DNA of 35,591 bases from an uncultured Oscillospiraceae bacterium. GTDB taxonomy: Bacteria; Bacillota; Clostridia; Oscillospirales; Oscillospiraceae. Numbering within the stretch: position 1 is the first letter of the stretch; each line of letters opens with the position of its first letter. The DNA is taken from contig CANQFY010000013.1 in the NCBI GenBank assembly GCA_947600025.1, positions 1-35,591 of the forward strand, given 5' to 3'. Made by a program: the position numbers and the translations under genes. This document shows positions 14,987-22,911 of this stretch, piece after piece. The notes beneath the pieces were generated by a model. The model was given only the letters and a program-made list of their open reading frames with translations, made no database searches and was not told where the DNA came from.

Positions 14987-15859
14987 ATGAGCAAGCGCGA
15001 AAAGCTGGACCGGCTTCTGGCGGCGGGGCCGGTACTTTTGGACGGGGCCACCGGCTCCAATTTAATGAAAGCGGGAATGCCCCGGGGCTGCTGTGCCGAG
15101 GCGTGGATCCTGGACCATCCCCAGGCGCTGACGGAGCTCCAGCGGGCCTATTTTGAGGCGGGGAGCCAGATTCTCTACGCCCCTACCTTTCAGGCCCAGC
15201 CTCTGGCCCTGAAAAAAGCGGGTCTGGACGGAAAAACCGAGGAGGTCAACGCAAAGCTCGTGGCCCTGACCCGGTCCGCCGCCCCCGGAGCATTGGTTGC
15301 CGGGGACCTGACCACCCTGGCCGCCGACCTGGACAGCTACGACGAGCAGTATACGGACCAAATGGTGGCCCTCTACCGGCGGCAGATCCGGGGCCTGCTG
15401 GACGGCGGGGTGGATCTGCTGATCGCGGAGACCCTGCTCTATCCCCTGGAGGCGGAGGCGGTGTGCATGGCCGCCGAGCTGGAGGGGGCCGGGGCGGTAA
15501 TGTACACCTTCACCATGCAGCCGGACGGTTCCCTGTTCTCCGGTCGGGAGGCCGGGCCGGTGCTGCGGGAGCTGGAGAAGGCCGGGGCCGCCGCCGTGGG
15601 CTTCAACTGTGTGGCCGCCGGGGACGATACCCCGGGCCTGGTCAGCCGGCTCCGCCGGTATGTCCGGGGGCCGCTGATCTGCAAGCCCAACGCCGGGGTC
15701 CCGGTGGTGGGGCCCTCCGGTCTGGCGGAATACCCCATGGGGCCGGAGGAATTTGCCGCCATTGGGGCGGACTGCAAAAAGATGGGCGCGGCGCTGCTGG
15801 GCGGCTGCTGCGGCACCGATCCCGGATACATCCGGCGGCTGAAAGAGGCGATCGGGTGA
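14987..15859 (+). CDS. Homocysteine S-methyltransferase family protein
   Basis: 290 aa, homologous to the N-terminal homocysteine-binding barrel of methionine synthase (MetH) and to stand-alone methyltransferases that make methionine. The opening LLDGATGSNLMKAGMP is typical. The three zinc cysteines are visible, in GFNCV and in the pair of GGCCGTDP near the C-terminus. No cobalamin or folate domain is present, so it either works alone with a simple methyl donor or with separate corrinoid subunits. The ATG at 14987 has GGGAGGG five bases upstream; the longer frame from 14933 overlaps the promoter. The stop overlaps the birA start (TGATG). Confidence 0.9.
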   Translation: MSKREKLDRLLAAGPVLLDGATGSNLMKAGMPRGCCAEAWILDHPQALTELQRAYFEAGSQILYAPTFQAQPLALKKAGLDGKTEEVNAKLVALTRSAAPGALVAGDLTTLAADLDSYDEQYTDQMVALYRRQIRGLLDGGVDLLIAETLLYPLEAEAVCMAAELEGAGAVMYTFTMQPDGSLFSGREAGPVLRELEKAGAAAVGFNCVAAGDDTPGLVSRLRRYVRGPLICKPNAGVPVVGPSGLAEYPMGPEEFAAIGADCKKMGAALLGGCCGTDPGYIRRLKEAIG

Positions 15860-16848
15860 TGGAGGATCGGATCCTGCGGCTTCTGGCGGAGGCGGAGGGG
15901 TATCTTTCCGGCCAGCAGATCGGGCAGGTCCTGGGCGTCTCCCGGGCGGCGGTGTGGAAGGCGGTGGAGCGGCTCCGGGCCCGGGGCTATGTCATCGATT
16001 CCGTCACCCGCCAGGGCTATTCGCTCCGATCCGCCCCCCAAAATATGGACAGGGAAGCCATTTTGGCGTGGCTTCCACAGGATCACCCCTGGCGGGACCG
16101 GATCACGGTATTGGCCGAGGCGGATTCCACCAACACCCGGCTCAAGGTCCTGGCCGCCGGGGACGCCCCCGAGGGCACCGTCCTCATCGCCGAGCGCCAG
16201 ACCGGAGGCCGGGGACGAATGGGCCGGGGCTTCGTCTCCCCGCCGGGGATGGGGGTGTATCTGTCGGTGCTGCTGCGGCCGGAGTGTCCGGCGGGGGCGC
16301 TGATGCACCTGACCTGCGCCGTGGGGGTGGCCATGTGCGACGCCATTCAGGATGTGACCGGGTTCCGGCCAGGCATCAAATGGACCAACGACCTGGTGGG
16401 GGACGGCAGGAAGCTGGCGGGCATCCTCACCGAGCTGTCGGTGGAGGCGGAGAGCGGCGCGGCCCGCTACGCCGTGGCGGGCATCGGCGTCAACTGCCGC
16501 CAGCGGCCGGAGGACTTCCCTCCGGCGCTGCGGGACCGGGCCTGTTCCCTGGAGGGGCTTCTGGGCCGGGCGGTGGACCGAAACCGGCTGGCCGCCGCCA
16601 TGATCCTGCGGATGTATGAAACCCGCGCCGCTCTGTTTTCCGGCAGAGACAGCCTCCTCAGCCGCTACCGGCGGGACTGCGTCACCCTGGGCAGGGAGGT
16701 TGTTTTTCAATGGGCCGGGAAAGAAGAAACCGGCGTCGCCCGGGATGTGGACCCGGAAGGAGCCCTGATCGTGGAGCTTTCCGGGGGAAAAACAGTGCAG
16801 GTGGCCTCCGGGGAGGTCAGCGTCCGGGGGAAAACGGGATATTTGTAA
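15859..16848 (+). CDS. birA: Bifunctional biotin-protein ligase/repressor BirA
   Basis: 329 aa. Residues 1-60 form a winged helix (GYLSGQQIGQVLGVSRAAVWKAVERL) that represses biotin genes. The ligase core has the biotinyl-AMP loop GGRGRMGR (116-123) and KWTNDL (174-179), and a small SH3-like C-terminal domain follows. It attaches biotin to carboxylase carriers. The ATG at 15859 overlaps the upstream stop; the frame extends further up, but only as antisense-like GC-rich read-through. Pairing with a homocysteine methyltransferase is probably only operon economy. Confidence 0.96.
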   Translation: MEDRILRLLAEAEGYLSGQQIGQVLGVSRAAVWKAVERLRARGYVIDSVTRQGYSLRSAPQNMDREAILAWLPQDHPWRDRITVLAEADSTNTRLKVLAAGDAPEGTVLIAERQTGGRGRMGRGFVSPPGMGVYLSVLLRPECPAGALMHLTCAVGVAMCDAIQDVTGFRPGIKWTNDLVGDGRKLAGILTELSVEAESGAARYAVAGIGVNCRQRPEDFPPALRDRACSLEGLLGRAVDRNRLAAAMILRMYETRAALFSGRDSLLSRYRRDCVTLGREVVFQWAGKEETGVARDVDPEGALIVELSGGKTVQVASGEVSVRGKTGYL

Positions 16849-16877
16849 AATTTCGCCGGAGTTCCGCAAAAAAACGG

Positions 16878-16906
16878 TTGCATTTTTTCCGAAATATGGT
16901 TATACT
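16878..16906 (+). promoter_or_regulatory. Promoter of the Cys-rich EPA-tail protein
   Basis: -35 TTGCAT (16878-16883), 17-base spacer, -10 TATACT (16901-16906). A second TATAAT follows at 16915-16920 without a good -35. Confidence 0.65.
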
Positions 16907-16946
16907 GAATATGATATAATACAAACAACGAATTGGAGGCACCCCC

Positions 16947-17342
16947 ATGAAAGTCATCAACGCTTTACTGAACATTCTCACCGCTCTCGTCGCCGTTGCC
17001 GGCGTGGTCTACCTGGTGGCTACCTACGGCGAGACCATCGTCGCCTGGGCCAAGAAGCTGGCTGGCAAATGCTCCTGCAAGTGCGGCGGCAAGTGCGAAG
17101 GCACGCAGGACGCCGCCCCCGAGGAGGGCAAGTGCTGCTGCCAGAACGCCGAGGAGCCGGAAGAGCCCGCCAAGGCCGAAGAGCCTGCTGAAGCCGAAGA
17201 GGCGGAAGCGCCTGCCGAGCCGGAAGCGCCCGCCGAGGCTGAGGAGCCCCAGGAGCCTGCCGAACCGGAAGAGCCCGCACAGCCCGCGGAACCCGCTGAG
17301 CCGGAAGAGGTCGTCGCCGAGGACGCCGATTTTGAAGGCTGA
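16947..17342 (+). CDS. Small membrane-anchored protein with Cys cluster and Glu/Pro/Ala tail
   Basis: 131 aa, function not recognised. Residues 5-34 form one hydrophobic segment (ALLNILTALVAVAGVVYLVA). A compact cysteine group follows (CSCKCGGKC at 42-50, CCC at 63-65), which could bind metal or an iron-sulfur cluster or form disulfides. From residue 69 to 122 the chain is almost only Glu, Pro and Ala in imperfect PAEPEEPA-type repeats. The ribosome site TTGGAGG is seven bases before the ATG. It has its own promoter and a strong terminator, so it is a monocistronic gene. Low-complexity Glu/Pro/Ala tails often act as rigid, extended spacers, but this is inference. Confidence 0.8.
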   Translation: MKVINALLNILTALVAVAGVVYLVATYGETIVAWAKKLAGKCSCKCGGKCEGTQDAAPEEGKCCCQNAEEPEEPAKAEEPAEAEEAEAPAEPEAPAEAEEPQEPAEPEEPAQPAEPAEPEEVVAEDADFEG

Positions 17343-17363
17343 TTGGAATCCAACCGCAAATAC

Positions 17364-17399
17364 GCGGCAGTCACGAGGGTGGCTGCCGCCTTTCTTTTT
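17364..17399 (+). terminator. Terminator of the Cys-rich protein gene
   Basis: Stem GCGGCAGTCAC / GTGGCTGCCGC (17364-17374 with 17379-17389, one G-U pair), 4-base loop, then CTTTCTTTTT. Confidence 0.9.
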
Positions 17400-17406
17400 G
17401 CAAATG

Positions 17407-17436
17407 TGTAACCCGCCGGGGAAAAAGGGTGCTTAT
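17407..17436 (+). promoter_or_regulatory. Candidate ECF-sigma autoregulated promoter
   Basis: TGTAACC at 17407-17413 resembles the AAC-type -35 of ECF sigma factors, and TGCTTAT follows at 17430-17436 after 16 bases. No sigma-A promoter is seen between the preceding terminator and the sigma factor gene, which supports autoregulation. The -10 is only a fair match. Confidence 0.45.
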
Positions 17437-17479
17437 GGTAGTGAAGGGCCTTTCAAAAACGCGAAAGGAGATGATACAA

Positions 17480-18040
17480 ATGGAGGACCGGCAGATCGTG
17501 GAGCTGTTCCTGCGGCGGGAGGAAGCCGCCATTGACCAGGCCCGGGAAAAATACGGCGCCCGACTTCGGGCGCTGGCATTGGGGGTCACGGAGGACTTCC
17601 AGACCGCCGAGGAGTGCGAAAACGACACCTATCTCGCGGCGTGGAACGCCATCCCGCCCCAGGAGCCCCGGGATTACCTGTACGCCTTTTTGGCCCGGAT
17701 CGTAAGGCACATCGCTCTGAACCGGTGCCGGGAGGCGGGACGGCTCAAGCGGGGTGGGAAGCTCTGCGCCCTCAGCGCCGAGATGGAGCAATCCATCCCC
17801 GCGCCGGACGATCTGGAGTGCCGCCTGGCGGAGGGAGAGCTGAAACGGGCCATCAACGGCTTTCTGGGGGAATTAAAGCCGGAGGCCCGGAAAATTTTCC
17901 TGCGGCGGTACTTCTTCCTGGACTCCATAGCGGACATCTCCCGGCGATTGGGGCTGACCGAAAGCAAGGTCAAGACCTCGCTGTTTCGCAGCCGGAAGAA
18001 ACTGCGGGACTATCTCATCAAGGAGGGTTACACGCTATGA
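17480..18040 (+). CDS. ECF-type RNA polymerase sigma factor
   Basis: 186 aa sigma-70 family protein with region 2 (residues 5-80, including FQTAEECENDTYLAAWNAIPP and YLYAFLARIVRHIALNRCR) and region 4 (about 125-180, ending with the helix-turn-helix DSIADISRRLGLTESKVKTSLFRSRKKL). It would direct RNA polymerase to a small regulon. ATG 17471 directly abuts AAAGGAG, whereas ATG 17480 has suitable spacing and is chosen. Its stop overlaps the start of the membrane-anchored partner (ATGA), as in sigma/anti-sigma pairs. Confidence 0.93.
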   Translation: MEDRQIVELFLRREEAAIDQAREKYGARLRALALGVTEDFQTAEECENDTYLAAWNAIPPQEPRDYLYAFLARIVRHIALNRCREAGRLKRGGKLCALSAEMEQSIPAPDDLECRLAEGELKRAINGFLGELKPEARKIFLRRYFFLDSIADISRRLGLTESKVKTSLFRSRKKLRDYLIKEGYTL

Positions 18041-19302
18041 GCGGCGAAGAATTATTGGAAAAGATGGAGCTGGCGGACCCCAAATATTTGGCCGAGGCGG
18101 AGGAGGTCCGGCGCAGGACCCCCTGGGTTAAATGGGGCGCCCTGGCGGCCTGCCTGGGGCTGCTGGCCATCGTCGGGGCGGCGCTGCCCAAGGCCCTGCC
18201 CCACGACGAACCCGAACCCGGCGAGACGGTGGTGGACTTCTCCACGGCGCCGTCCCAGCCCGCCGGGTCCACGCCGGCGCAGACGGCCCCCGCCGGACCG
18301 GCGGCGCCGGACTGGGAGCCGGTGTACAATCCCAGCAGTGAGCTGCTGACCCAGGATCTTGCCTACCGGGAGGGGACGTTTTTTGAGCCCCTGACGGCGG
18401 AGGCCGTCGACAGCCTTCTGCCCAAGGTACGGGAGGAATGGATGACCTTCACCGGCACCGCCGGGTTTACCCCGGAGGGGGAGGCGTTTCTGACCAGCCT
18501 CTATACCCAGGCCCGGGACGGGTCGGAGCTGACCGTGACCATGAGCGCCGGACCCATTCCCCGGTGCTGCATGCTGGACACGGACCCGGTGGAGAGCCTG
18601 TGTAACGGGGTGGCTGTTACCCTGAGCCGCTATCAGGGGGAAAAGGTCCTGTATTTGGAGGGGGAGGCGAAAATTGGGGAAACCTACTTCCTCTTTACCG
18701 CCCAGGCCCTGACGGAGGCGGGACAGGCGGATTTTGAGGCGCTGGTGGCCCGCTTCACCACCCGCGAGCCGGATCTGACCACAATCCGGCCCCAAATGGT
18801 CCCGGTGGACCGGAAGCTGACCTGGGAGGAGGCCCAGGCGGAGGCGGATTTCGGGGCCTACCTGCCGGAGGAGATTCCAGCCGGGTTCACGGCGGAGGAG
18901 CTTCGGCGGTATCAGAGCCTCCAATACAACTTCCTGCGGTGCCTGTTCACCCGGGGCATGGCGGAGCTGCGGTGGGAGGTCCGGTACTTCCAGCCGGAGG
19001 ACGAGAAGCGGCTGACAAGCGTTTCCCAGCGGGAAAACTACGATCTGTCCCTCTACCCCATCCCCAGGGCGGAGACGGTGCCGGAGGCGCTGTGGGAAAT
19101 CGTAAATGATCCGATTTTCGACATCGGGGAGCTGACCCGGGAGGCCGTCTGGGCCCGGGTCTACCAGGTTCAGGACGCCGGGGATGTGGAGGGCTGGCGG
19201 ATCGACTCCTTCCGCGTCCGGTTTGGGGACGTGCTGGTGAAAATCAGCGGCAAGGGGGTGGACCCGGACTGGGTGTACGCCCAGCTCGCGGCCCTGCAAT
19301 AA
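18037..19302 (+). CDS. Membrane-anchored partner of the sigma factor, putative anti-sigma factor
   Basis: 421 aa. A 30-residue cytoplasmic part (SGEELLEKMELADPKYLAEAEE) precedes one membrane segment (about 33-51), then a Pro/Thr/Ala linker and a large extracytoplasmic region without a domain that I recognise. Proteins with this layout (short acidic start, WVKWGALAACL, exported domain) are common after ECF sigma genes in this bacterial family. No zinc-binding anti-sigma motif (HxxxCxxC) is visible, so the cytoplasmic segment would have to contact sigma in another way. The ATG at 18037 overlaps the sigma stop and has AAGGAGG ten bases upstream. Role as anti-sigma or sensor is inferred from context. 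Confidence 0.8.
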   Translation: MSGEELLEKMELADPKYLAEAEEVRRRTPWVKWGALAACLGLLAIVGAALPKALPHDEPEPGETVVDFSTAPSQPAGSTPAQTAPAGPAAPDWEPVYNPSSELLTQDLAYREGTFFEPLTAEAVDSLLPKVREEWMTFTGTAGFTPEGEAFLTSLYTQARDGSELTVTMSAGPIPRCCMLDTDPVESLCNGVAVTLSRYQGEKVLYLEGEAKIGETYFLFTAQALTEAGQADFEALVARFTTREPDLTTIRPQMVPVDRKLTWEEAQAEADFGAYLPEEIPAGFTAEELRRYQSLQYNFLRCLFTRGMAELRWEVRYFQPEDEKRLTSVSQRENYDLSLYPIPRAETVPEALWEIVNDPIFDIGELTREAVWARVYQVQDAGDVEGWRIDSFRVRFGDVLVKISGKGVDPDWVYAQLAALQ

Positions 19303-19310
19303 TATAGGAA

Positions 19311-19339
19311 GGGCCGCCGGGTGACCGGCGGCCCTTTTT
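19311..19339. terminator. Bidirectional terminator between sigma operon and ackA
   Basis: Perfect GC-rich 10-bp stem (19311-19320 with 19325-19334) with GTGA loop and five T on the plus strand. It lies between convergent genes and could also stop ackA transcripts. Confidence 0.92.
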
Positions 19340-19347
19340 GACGGGAT

Positions 19348-20535
19348 TTACATTTTTCCGACCAACTCGGCGGTGTCCTGAGCGATCATCAGCTCCTCGT
19401 TGGTGGGGATGACCCAGACCTGGACCTTGGAATCGTCGGCGGAGATCAGCGCCTCCTTGCCCCGGACGTTGTTCTTCTCGGGATCCAGCTTCACGCCCAT
19501 GTACTCCAGGCCCTCGCAGATCCGGGCCCGCATGGAGGCGGAGTTCTCGCCCACGCCGGCGGTGAACACCAGGCAGTCGCATCCGCCCAGGGCGGCGGCG
19601 TAAGCGCCGACGTACTTGCGGACCTCGTAGGCGAATTTCTCCAGGGCCAGGGCGGCGTCGGCGTTGCCCTTGGCGGCGGCGTCCTCAATATCCCGGAAGT
19701 CGGAGGACACCCCGGACAGGGCCAGGACGCCGGACTTCTTATTGAGCATATTCAGGCACTCGTCGGCGGTCATACCATACTTGTTCATGATGAACTGAAC
19801 CACGCAGGCGTCGATATCGCCGGAGCGGGTGCCCATGCAGACGCCGGCCAGAGGGGACAGGCCCATGGAGGTGTCCTGGCACTTGCCATCCTTCACCGCG
19901 GACAGGGAAGAGCCGTTGCCCAGGTGGCAGTTGATCAGCTTGATGTCCTGCCGGCCCGTCAGGGCGATGGCCCGGCGGGTGACATATTTGTGGGAGGTGC
20001 CGTGGAAGCCGTAGCGGCGGATATCGTCGTTTTCATAGTAGGTCTTGGGAATGGCGTACCGGTAGGCCTTGGGGGGCATGGTCATGTGGAAGGCGGTATC
20101 GAACACGGCCACTTGGGGTTTGCCGGGCATGACGGCCTGGCAGGCCCGGATGCCCATCAGGTTGGCGGGGTTGTGCAGGGGTCCCAGGGGGATGCAGTCC
20201 TCGATGGCCTTGATGCACTTGTCGTCGATGATGCAGGAATCGCTGAACTTCATGCCGCCATGGAGCACCCGGTGGCCCACGGCGTCGATCTCGTCGGTAG
20301 AGGCGATGACCCCGTTTTCCTTGTCCACCAGGATGTCCAGCACGGCGGTAATGGCCTCGGAATGGGTGGGCATGGGAATGTCCATCTCCACCTTCCGGTC
20401 CCCCACCTTGTGGGTCAGGCGGCCGTCGATGCCGATGCGCTCACACAGGCCCTTGGCGGACACGGCCCCGGTCTCCGGGTCCATGAGCTGATATTTGAGG
20501 GACGAGCTTCCCGCGTTGATAACCAGAACATTCAT
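19348..20535 (-). CDS. ackA: Acetate kinase
   Basis: 395 aa, acetyl phosphate + ADP to acetate + ATP, the energy-yielding last step of acetate fermentation. The N-terminal NAGSSSLKYQL, the segment VGHRVLHGG, DTAFH, YGFHGTSHKYV, HLGNGSSL and the C-terminal VIPTNEEL are diagnostic, and the length is normal. The ATG lies 11 bases after AGGAGG. No pta gene is adjacent. It is a single gene, divergent from tmcAL, whose enzyme consumes acetate. Confidence 0.98.
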   Translation of the reverse strand: MNVLVINAGSSSLKYQLMDPETGAVSAKGLCERIGIDGRLTHKVGDRKVEMDIPMPTHSEAITAVLDILVDKENGVIASTDEIDAVGHRVLHGGMKFSDSCIIDDKCIKAIEDCIPLGPLHNPANLMGIRACQAVMPGKPQVAVFDTAFHMTMPPKAYRYAIPKTYYENDDIRRYGFHGTSHKYVTRRAIALTGRQDIKLINCHLGNGSSLSAVKDGKCQDTSMGLSPLAGVCMGTRSGDIDACVVQFIMNKYGMTADECLNMLNKKSGVLALSGVSSDFRDIEDAAAKGNADAALALEKFAYEVRKYVGAYAAALGGCDCLVFTAGVGENSASMRARICEGLEYMGVKLDPEKNNVRGKEALISADDSKVQVWVIPTNEELMIAQDTAELVGKM

Positions 20536-20601
20536 TTTGCAAACGTCCTCCTAAAAAAGTATTTTCCATTTGGGGAAATCTGTGGTATCATAGCTATAAG
20601 T

Positions 20602-20630
20602 ATTTTACCTTATTTACCTCTATTTCGCAA
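20602..20630 (-). promoter_or_regulatory. Probable ackA promoter
   Basis: On the minus strand: -35 TTGCGA (20625-20630), 17-base spacer, -10 TAAAAT (20602-20607). A TATGAT closer to the gene lacks a -35. Confidence 0.55.
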
Positions 20631-20658
20631 GGCTTTTTTCAGAAAGGCGGAGACTTTT

Positions 20659-21810
20659 TTGCGGATCGCGGGCATTATTTGCGAATACAACCCCCTCCAC
20701 CTGGGGCACCGGCGGCAGCTTTCCGCCCTGCGGGCCCGGCTGGGGGACGATGGGGCCATCGTCTGCCTGATGAGCGGGGACTATGTCCAGCGGGGCGCCC
20801 CGGCTGTTTTTCCCAAGGACCTCCGGGCCCAAGGGGCGATCCTCTGCGGGGCGGACCTGGTGCTGGAGCTGCCGGTGACGGCATCCCTGTCCTCGGCGGA
20901 GGGATTTGCCGCCCGGGGGGTGGCCATTCTCGCCCCCTTCTGCGGCGCCCTTTCCTTCGGCGCGGAGGACCCGGACCCGGCGGGGCTGTGGCAGGCGGCG
21001 GAGGCGCTGCTGAGCGCCAAATTTCCGCCCCTGCTCCGGGAAAACCTGGACCGGGGCGTGTCCTTCCCCGCCGCCCGGCAGGCGGCCCTGGCGACCCTGG
21101 GGGTGGACCCAGCCCTGTCCTCCAAGCCCAACAATATTTTGGCGGTGGAGTACTGCAAGGCCATTTTATCCCAGGGAGCAAAAATGGAAATTTGGCCCCT
21201 CCCCCGCCCCGCCGGGATGACGGAGGGGCTGCCGGACCCGGAAAATCCCGCCGCCTCCGCCCTCCGGGCCCAGATCGAGGGGGGAAGACCCTTCCTTGCG
21301 TATATTCCGGAACCGGCCCGGCCTTTGTTTTCCAGCGCTTCGGTCCATACCCTGGCCGCCGGGGAGCGGGCGGTACTGGCCCGCCTGCGGGCCATGGAGG
21401 AGGCGGATTTTCAGGCTCTGCCCTACGGCTCCGAGGGATTGTGGCGGAAGCTCTGGAAGGCGGCCCGGCGGGAAGCGACCCTGGAGGCGATTTTTGCCGC
21501 CGTCAAGTCCAAGCGCTACCCCCGGACCCGGCTCCAGCGGATGGTCCTCTGCGCCGCCCTGGGACTTACGGAGGCGGATCTGGCGGTCTCCGCCCCCTAT
21601 GTCCGGGTGCTGGCCCTGAACCGCCGAGGTGGGGAGGCGCTGAAAATCGCCCGGCAGACCGGGGTCTTCCTCAACGCCGGGGAAAAAACGGACGGCCCCT
21701 TTAGCCGTTTGGAGCGCCGGGGGGAGGACCTTTACGGATTGTTCGCCCAGGGTGGGCCGGAGGCCCCGGGGCCGGGAAAAAAGGTCGCGTTTCTTGAAAA
21801 TTGCCCTTGA
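20659..21810 (+). CDS. tmcAL: tRNA(Met) cytidine acetate ligase TmcAL
   Basis: 383 aa, formerly YlbM. It activates acetate with ATP and transfers it to the wobble cytidine of elongator tRNA-Met (ac4C34). The nucleotidyltransferase signature is visible: GIICEYNPLHLGHRRQ with HLGH at 14-17, then SGDYVQRG, LVLELP, SKPNNILAVEYCKAI and SKRYPRTRLQR. The open frame runs far upstream antisense to ackA; the true start is taken as TTG 20659 because GGAG lies upstream and it gives the normal MRIAGIICEYNP beginning. It is slightly shorter than the Bacillus protein. The stop overlaps the -35 of the SPFH promoter. Confidence 0.93.
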   Translation: MRIAGIICEYNPLHLGHRRQLSALRARLGDDGAIVCLMSGDYVQRGAPAVFPKDLRAQGAILCGADLVLELPVTASLSSAEGFAARGVAILAPFCGALSFGAEDPDPAGLWQAAEALLSAKFPPLLRENLDRGVSFPAARQAALATLGVDPALSSKPNNILAVEYCKAILSQGAKMEIWPLPRPAGMTEGLPDPENPAASALRAQIEGGRPFLAYIPEPARPLFSSASVHTLAAGERAVLARLRAMEEADFQALPYGSEGLWRKLWKAARREATLEAIFAAVKSKRYPRTRLQRMVLCAALGLTEADLAVSAPYVRVLALNRRGGEALKIARQTGVFLNAGEKTDGPFSRLERRGEDLYGLFAQGGPEAPGPGKKVAFLENCP

Positions 21811-21835
21811 CAAGGGGCCTTCTATTTGATATCAT
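21807..21835 (+). promoter_or_regulatory. Promoter of the SPFH/RHH operon
   Basis: -35 TTGACA (21807-21812), 17-base spacer, -10 TATCAT (21830-21835). The -35 overlaps the tmcAL stop codon and the -10 lies at the centre of the 37-bp palindrome. Confidence 0.85.
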
Positions 21836-21854
21836 ATTGATATCAAATAGAAGG
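21818..21854. promoter_or_regulatory. Perfect 37-bp palindrome, probable operator of the SPFH/RHH operon
   Basis: Two perfect 17-base arms (21818-21834 and 21838-21854) around TAT contain the inner word TTTGATATCA. It covers the end of the spacer, the -10, the predicted start point and the beginning of the ribosome site (AAGGAGGG). A bound protein would block the promoter. The ribbon-helix-helix protein of the same operon is the natural candidate, by analogy with Arc and MetJ type autoregulation. Confidence 0.8.
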
Positions 21855-21867
21855 AGGGAATTTCCCC

Positions 21868-22911
21868 ATGGAAGAAAAAATCCTCAGTAAAAAGCAAAAC
21901 GGCATGCCCGTGCTGCTCGCGGCCATCGCCGGGTACATCGCGGCCATCGCATTGATCATCCTGGCCATTTTCCTGCTGGACGATGAGATGAATCCCAACC
22001 CCAACTATGCCCTGGGCGGCGTCTGCCTGGCGGTGGGCCTGATCTGGTCCGTCACCGGCTGGATTCTGTTTCTGGGCCTGAAGGTCCTCAAGCCCCAGGA
22101 GGCCCTGGTGCTGACCCTCTTCGGCGACTACATCGGCACCTTGAAGAGCCAGGGCTTCTTCTTCGTCAACCCCTTCTGCTCCGCGGTGAACCCCGCCGCT
22201 CAGACCAGGCTGAGCCAGAGCGGCGACGTGAAGGGCGCCATGGCCGCCGCCGTGGCGCAGGGAGAGAATGGGACCAGCACCTCCGTTTCCATGCCCAGCA
22301 TGAAGATCTCCCTGAAGGTCATGACCCTGTCCAACTCCCGGCAGAAGATCAACGACTGCCTGGGCAATCCCGTGGAGATCGGCATCGCCGTCATGTGGCG
22401 GGTGGTTGACACCGCCAAGGCGGTATTCAATGTGGACAACTATAAAGAGTACCTATCCTTGCAGTGCGACAGCGCCGTGCGGAACATTGTCCGGCTCTAT
22501 CCCTACGACGTGGCCCCCAATGTGGACACCACCGGCGACGGCATGGCCGACGAGGGCAGCCTCCGGGGCTCCAGCGAGACGGTGGCCCAGCGGATCCGGG
22601 ACGACATCCAGGACAAGGTGGTGGACGCCGGCATCGAGATCATCGACGCCCGGATCACCTACCTGGCCTACGCCCCCGAGATCGCGGCGGCTATGCTCCA
22701 GCGGCAGCAGGCCTCCGCCATTGTGGACGCCCGGAAGCTGATCGTGGACGGGGCTGTGGGCATGGTGGAGATGGCCCTGGAGCGGCTGAATGAGCGGAAT
22801 ACCGTCCAGCTGGACGAGGAGCGGAAGGCCGCCATGGTGTCGAATCTGCTGGTGGTCCTCTGCGGCAACCGGGACGCCCAGCCGGTGGTCAACTCCGGGA
22901 GCCTGTATTGA
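21868..22911 (+). CDS. SPFH/band-7 domain membrane protein (stomatin/prohibitin-like)
   Basis: 347 aa. Two N-terminal hydrophobic segments (about 13-37 and 47-71) precede an SPFH domain starting near LKVLKPQEALVLTLFGDYIGTL and running to about residue 270, then a helical part with AAMLQRQQASAIVDARK. Such proteins form membrane microdomain scaffolds or chaperone proteases. An insert (about 112-148) is rich in Ala, Ser and Gly. The ATG has AAGGAGGG eight to ten bases upstream. The stop overlaps the start of the ribbon-helix-helix gene. No NfeD partner is present, unlike flotillin operons. Function here is unknown. Confidence 0.88.
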   Translation: MEEKILSKKQNGMPVLLAAIAGYIAAIALIILAIFLLDDEMNPNPNYALGGVCLAVGLIWSVTGWILFLGLKVLKPQEALVLTLFGDYIGTLKSQGFFFVNPFCSAVNPAAQTRLSQSGDVKGAMAAAVAQGENGTSTSVSMPSMKISLKVMTLSNSRQKINDCLGNPVEIGIAVMWRVVDTAKAVFNVDNYKEYLSLQCDSAVRNIVRLYPYDVAPNVDTTGDGMADEGSLRGSSETVAQRIRDDIQDKVVDAGIEIIDARITYLAYAPEIAAAMLQRQQASAIVDARKLIVDGAVGMVEMALERLNERNTVQLDEERKAAMVSNLLVVLCGNRDAQPVVNSGSLY

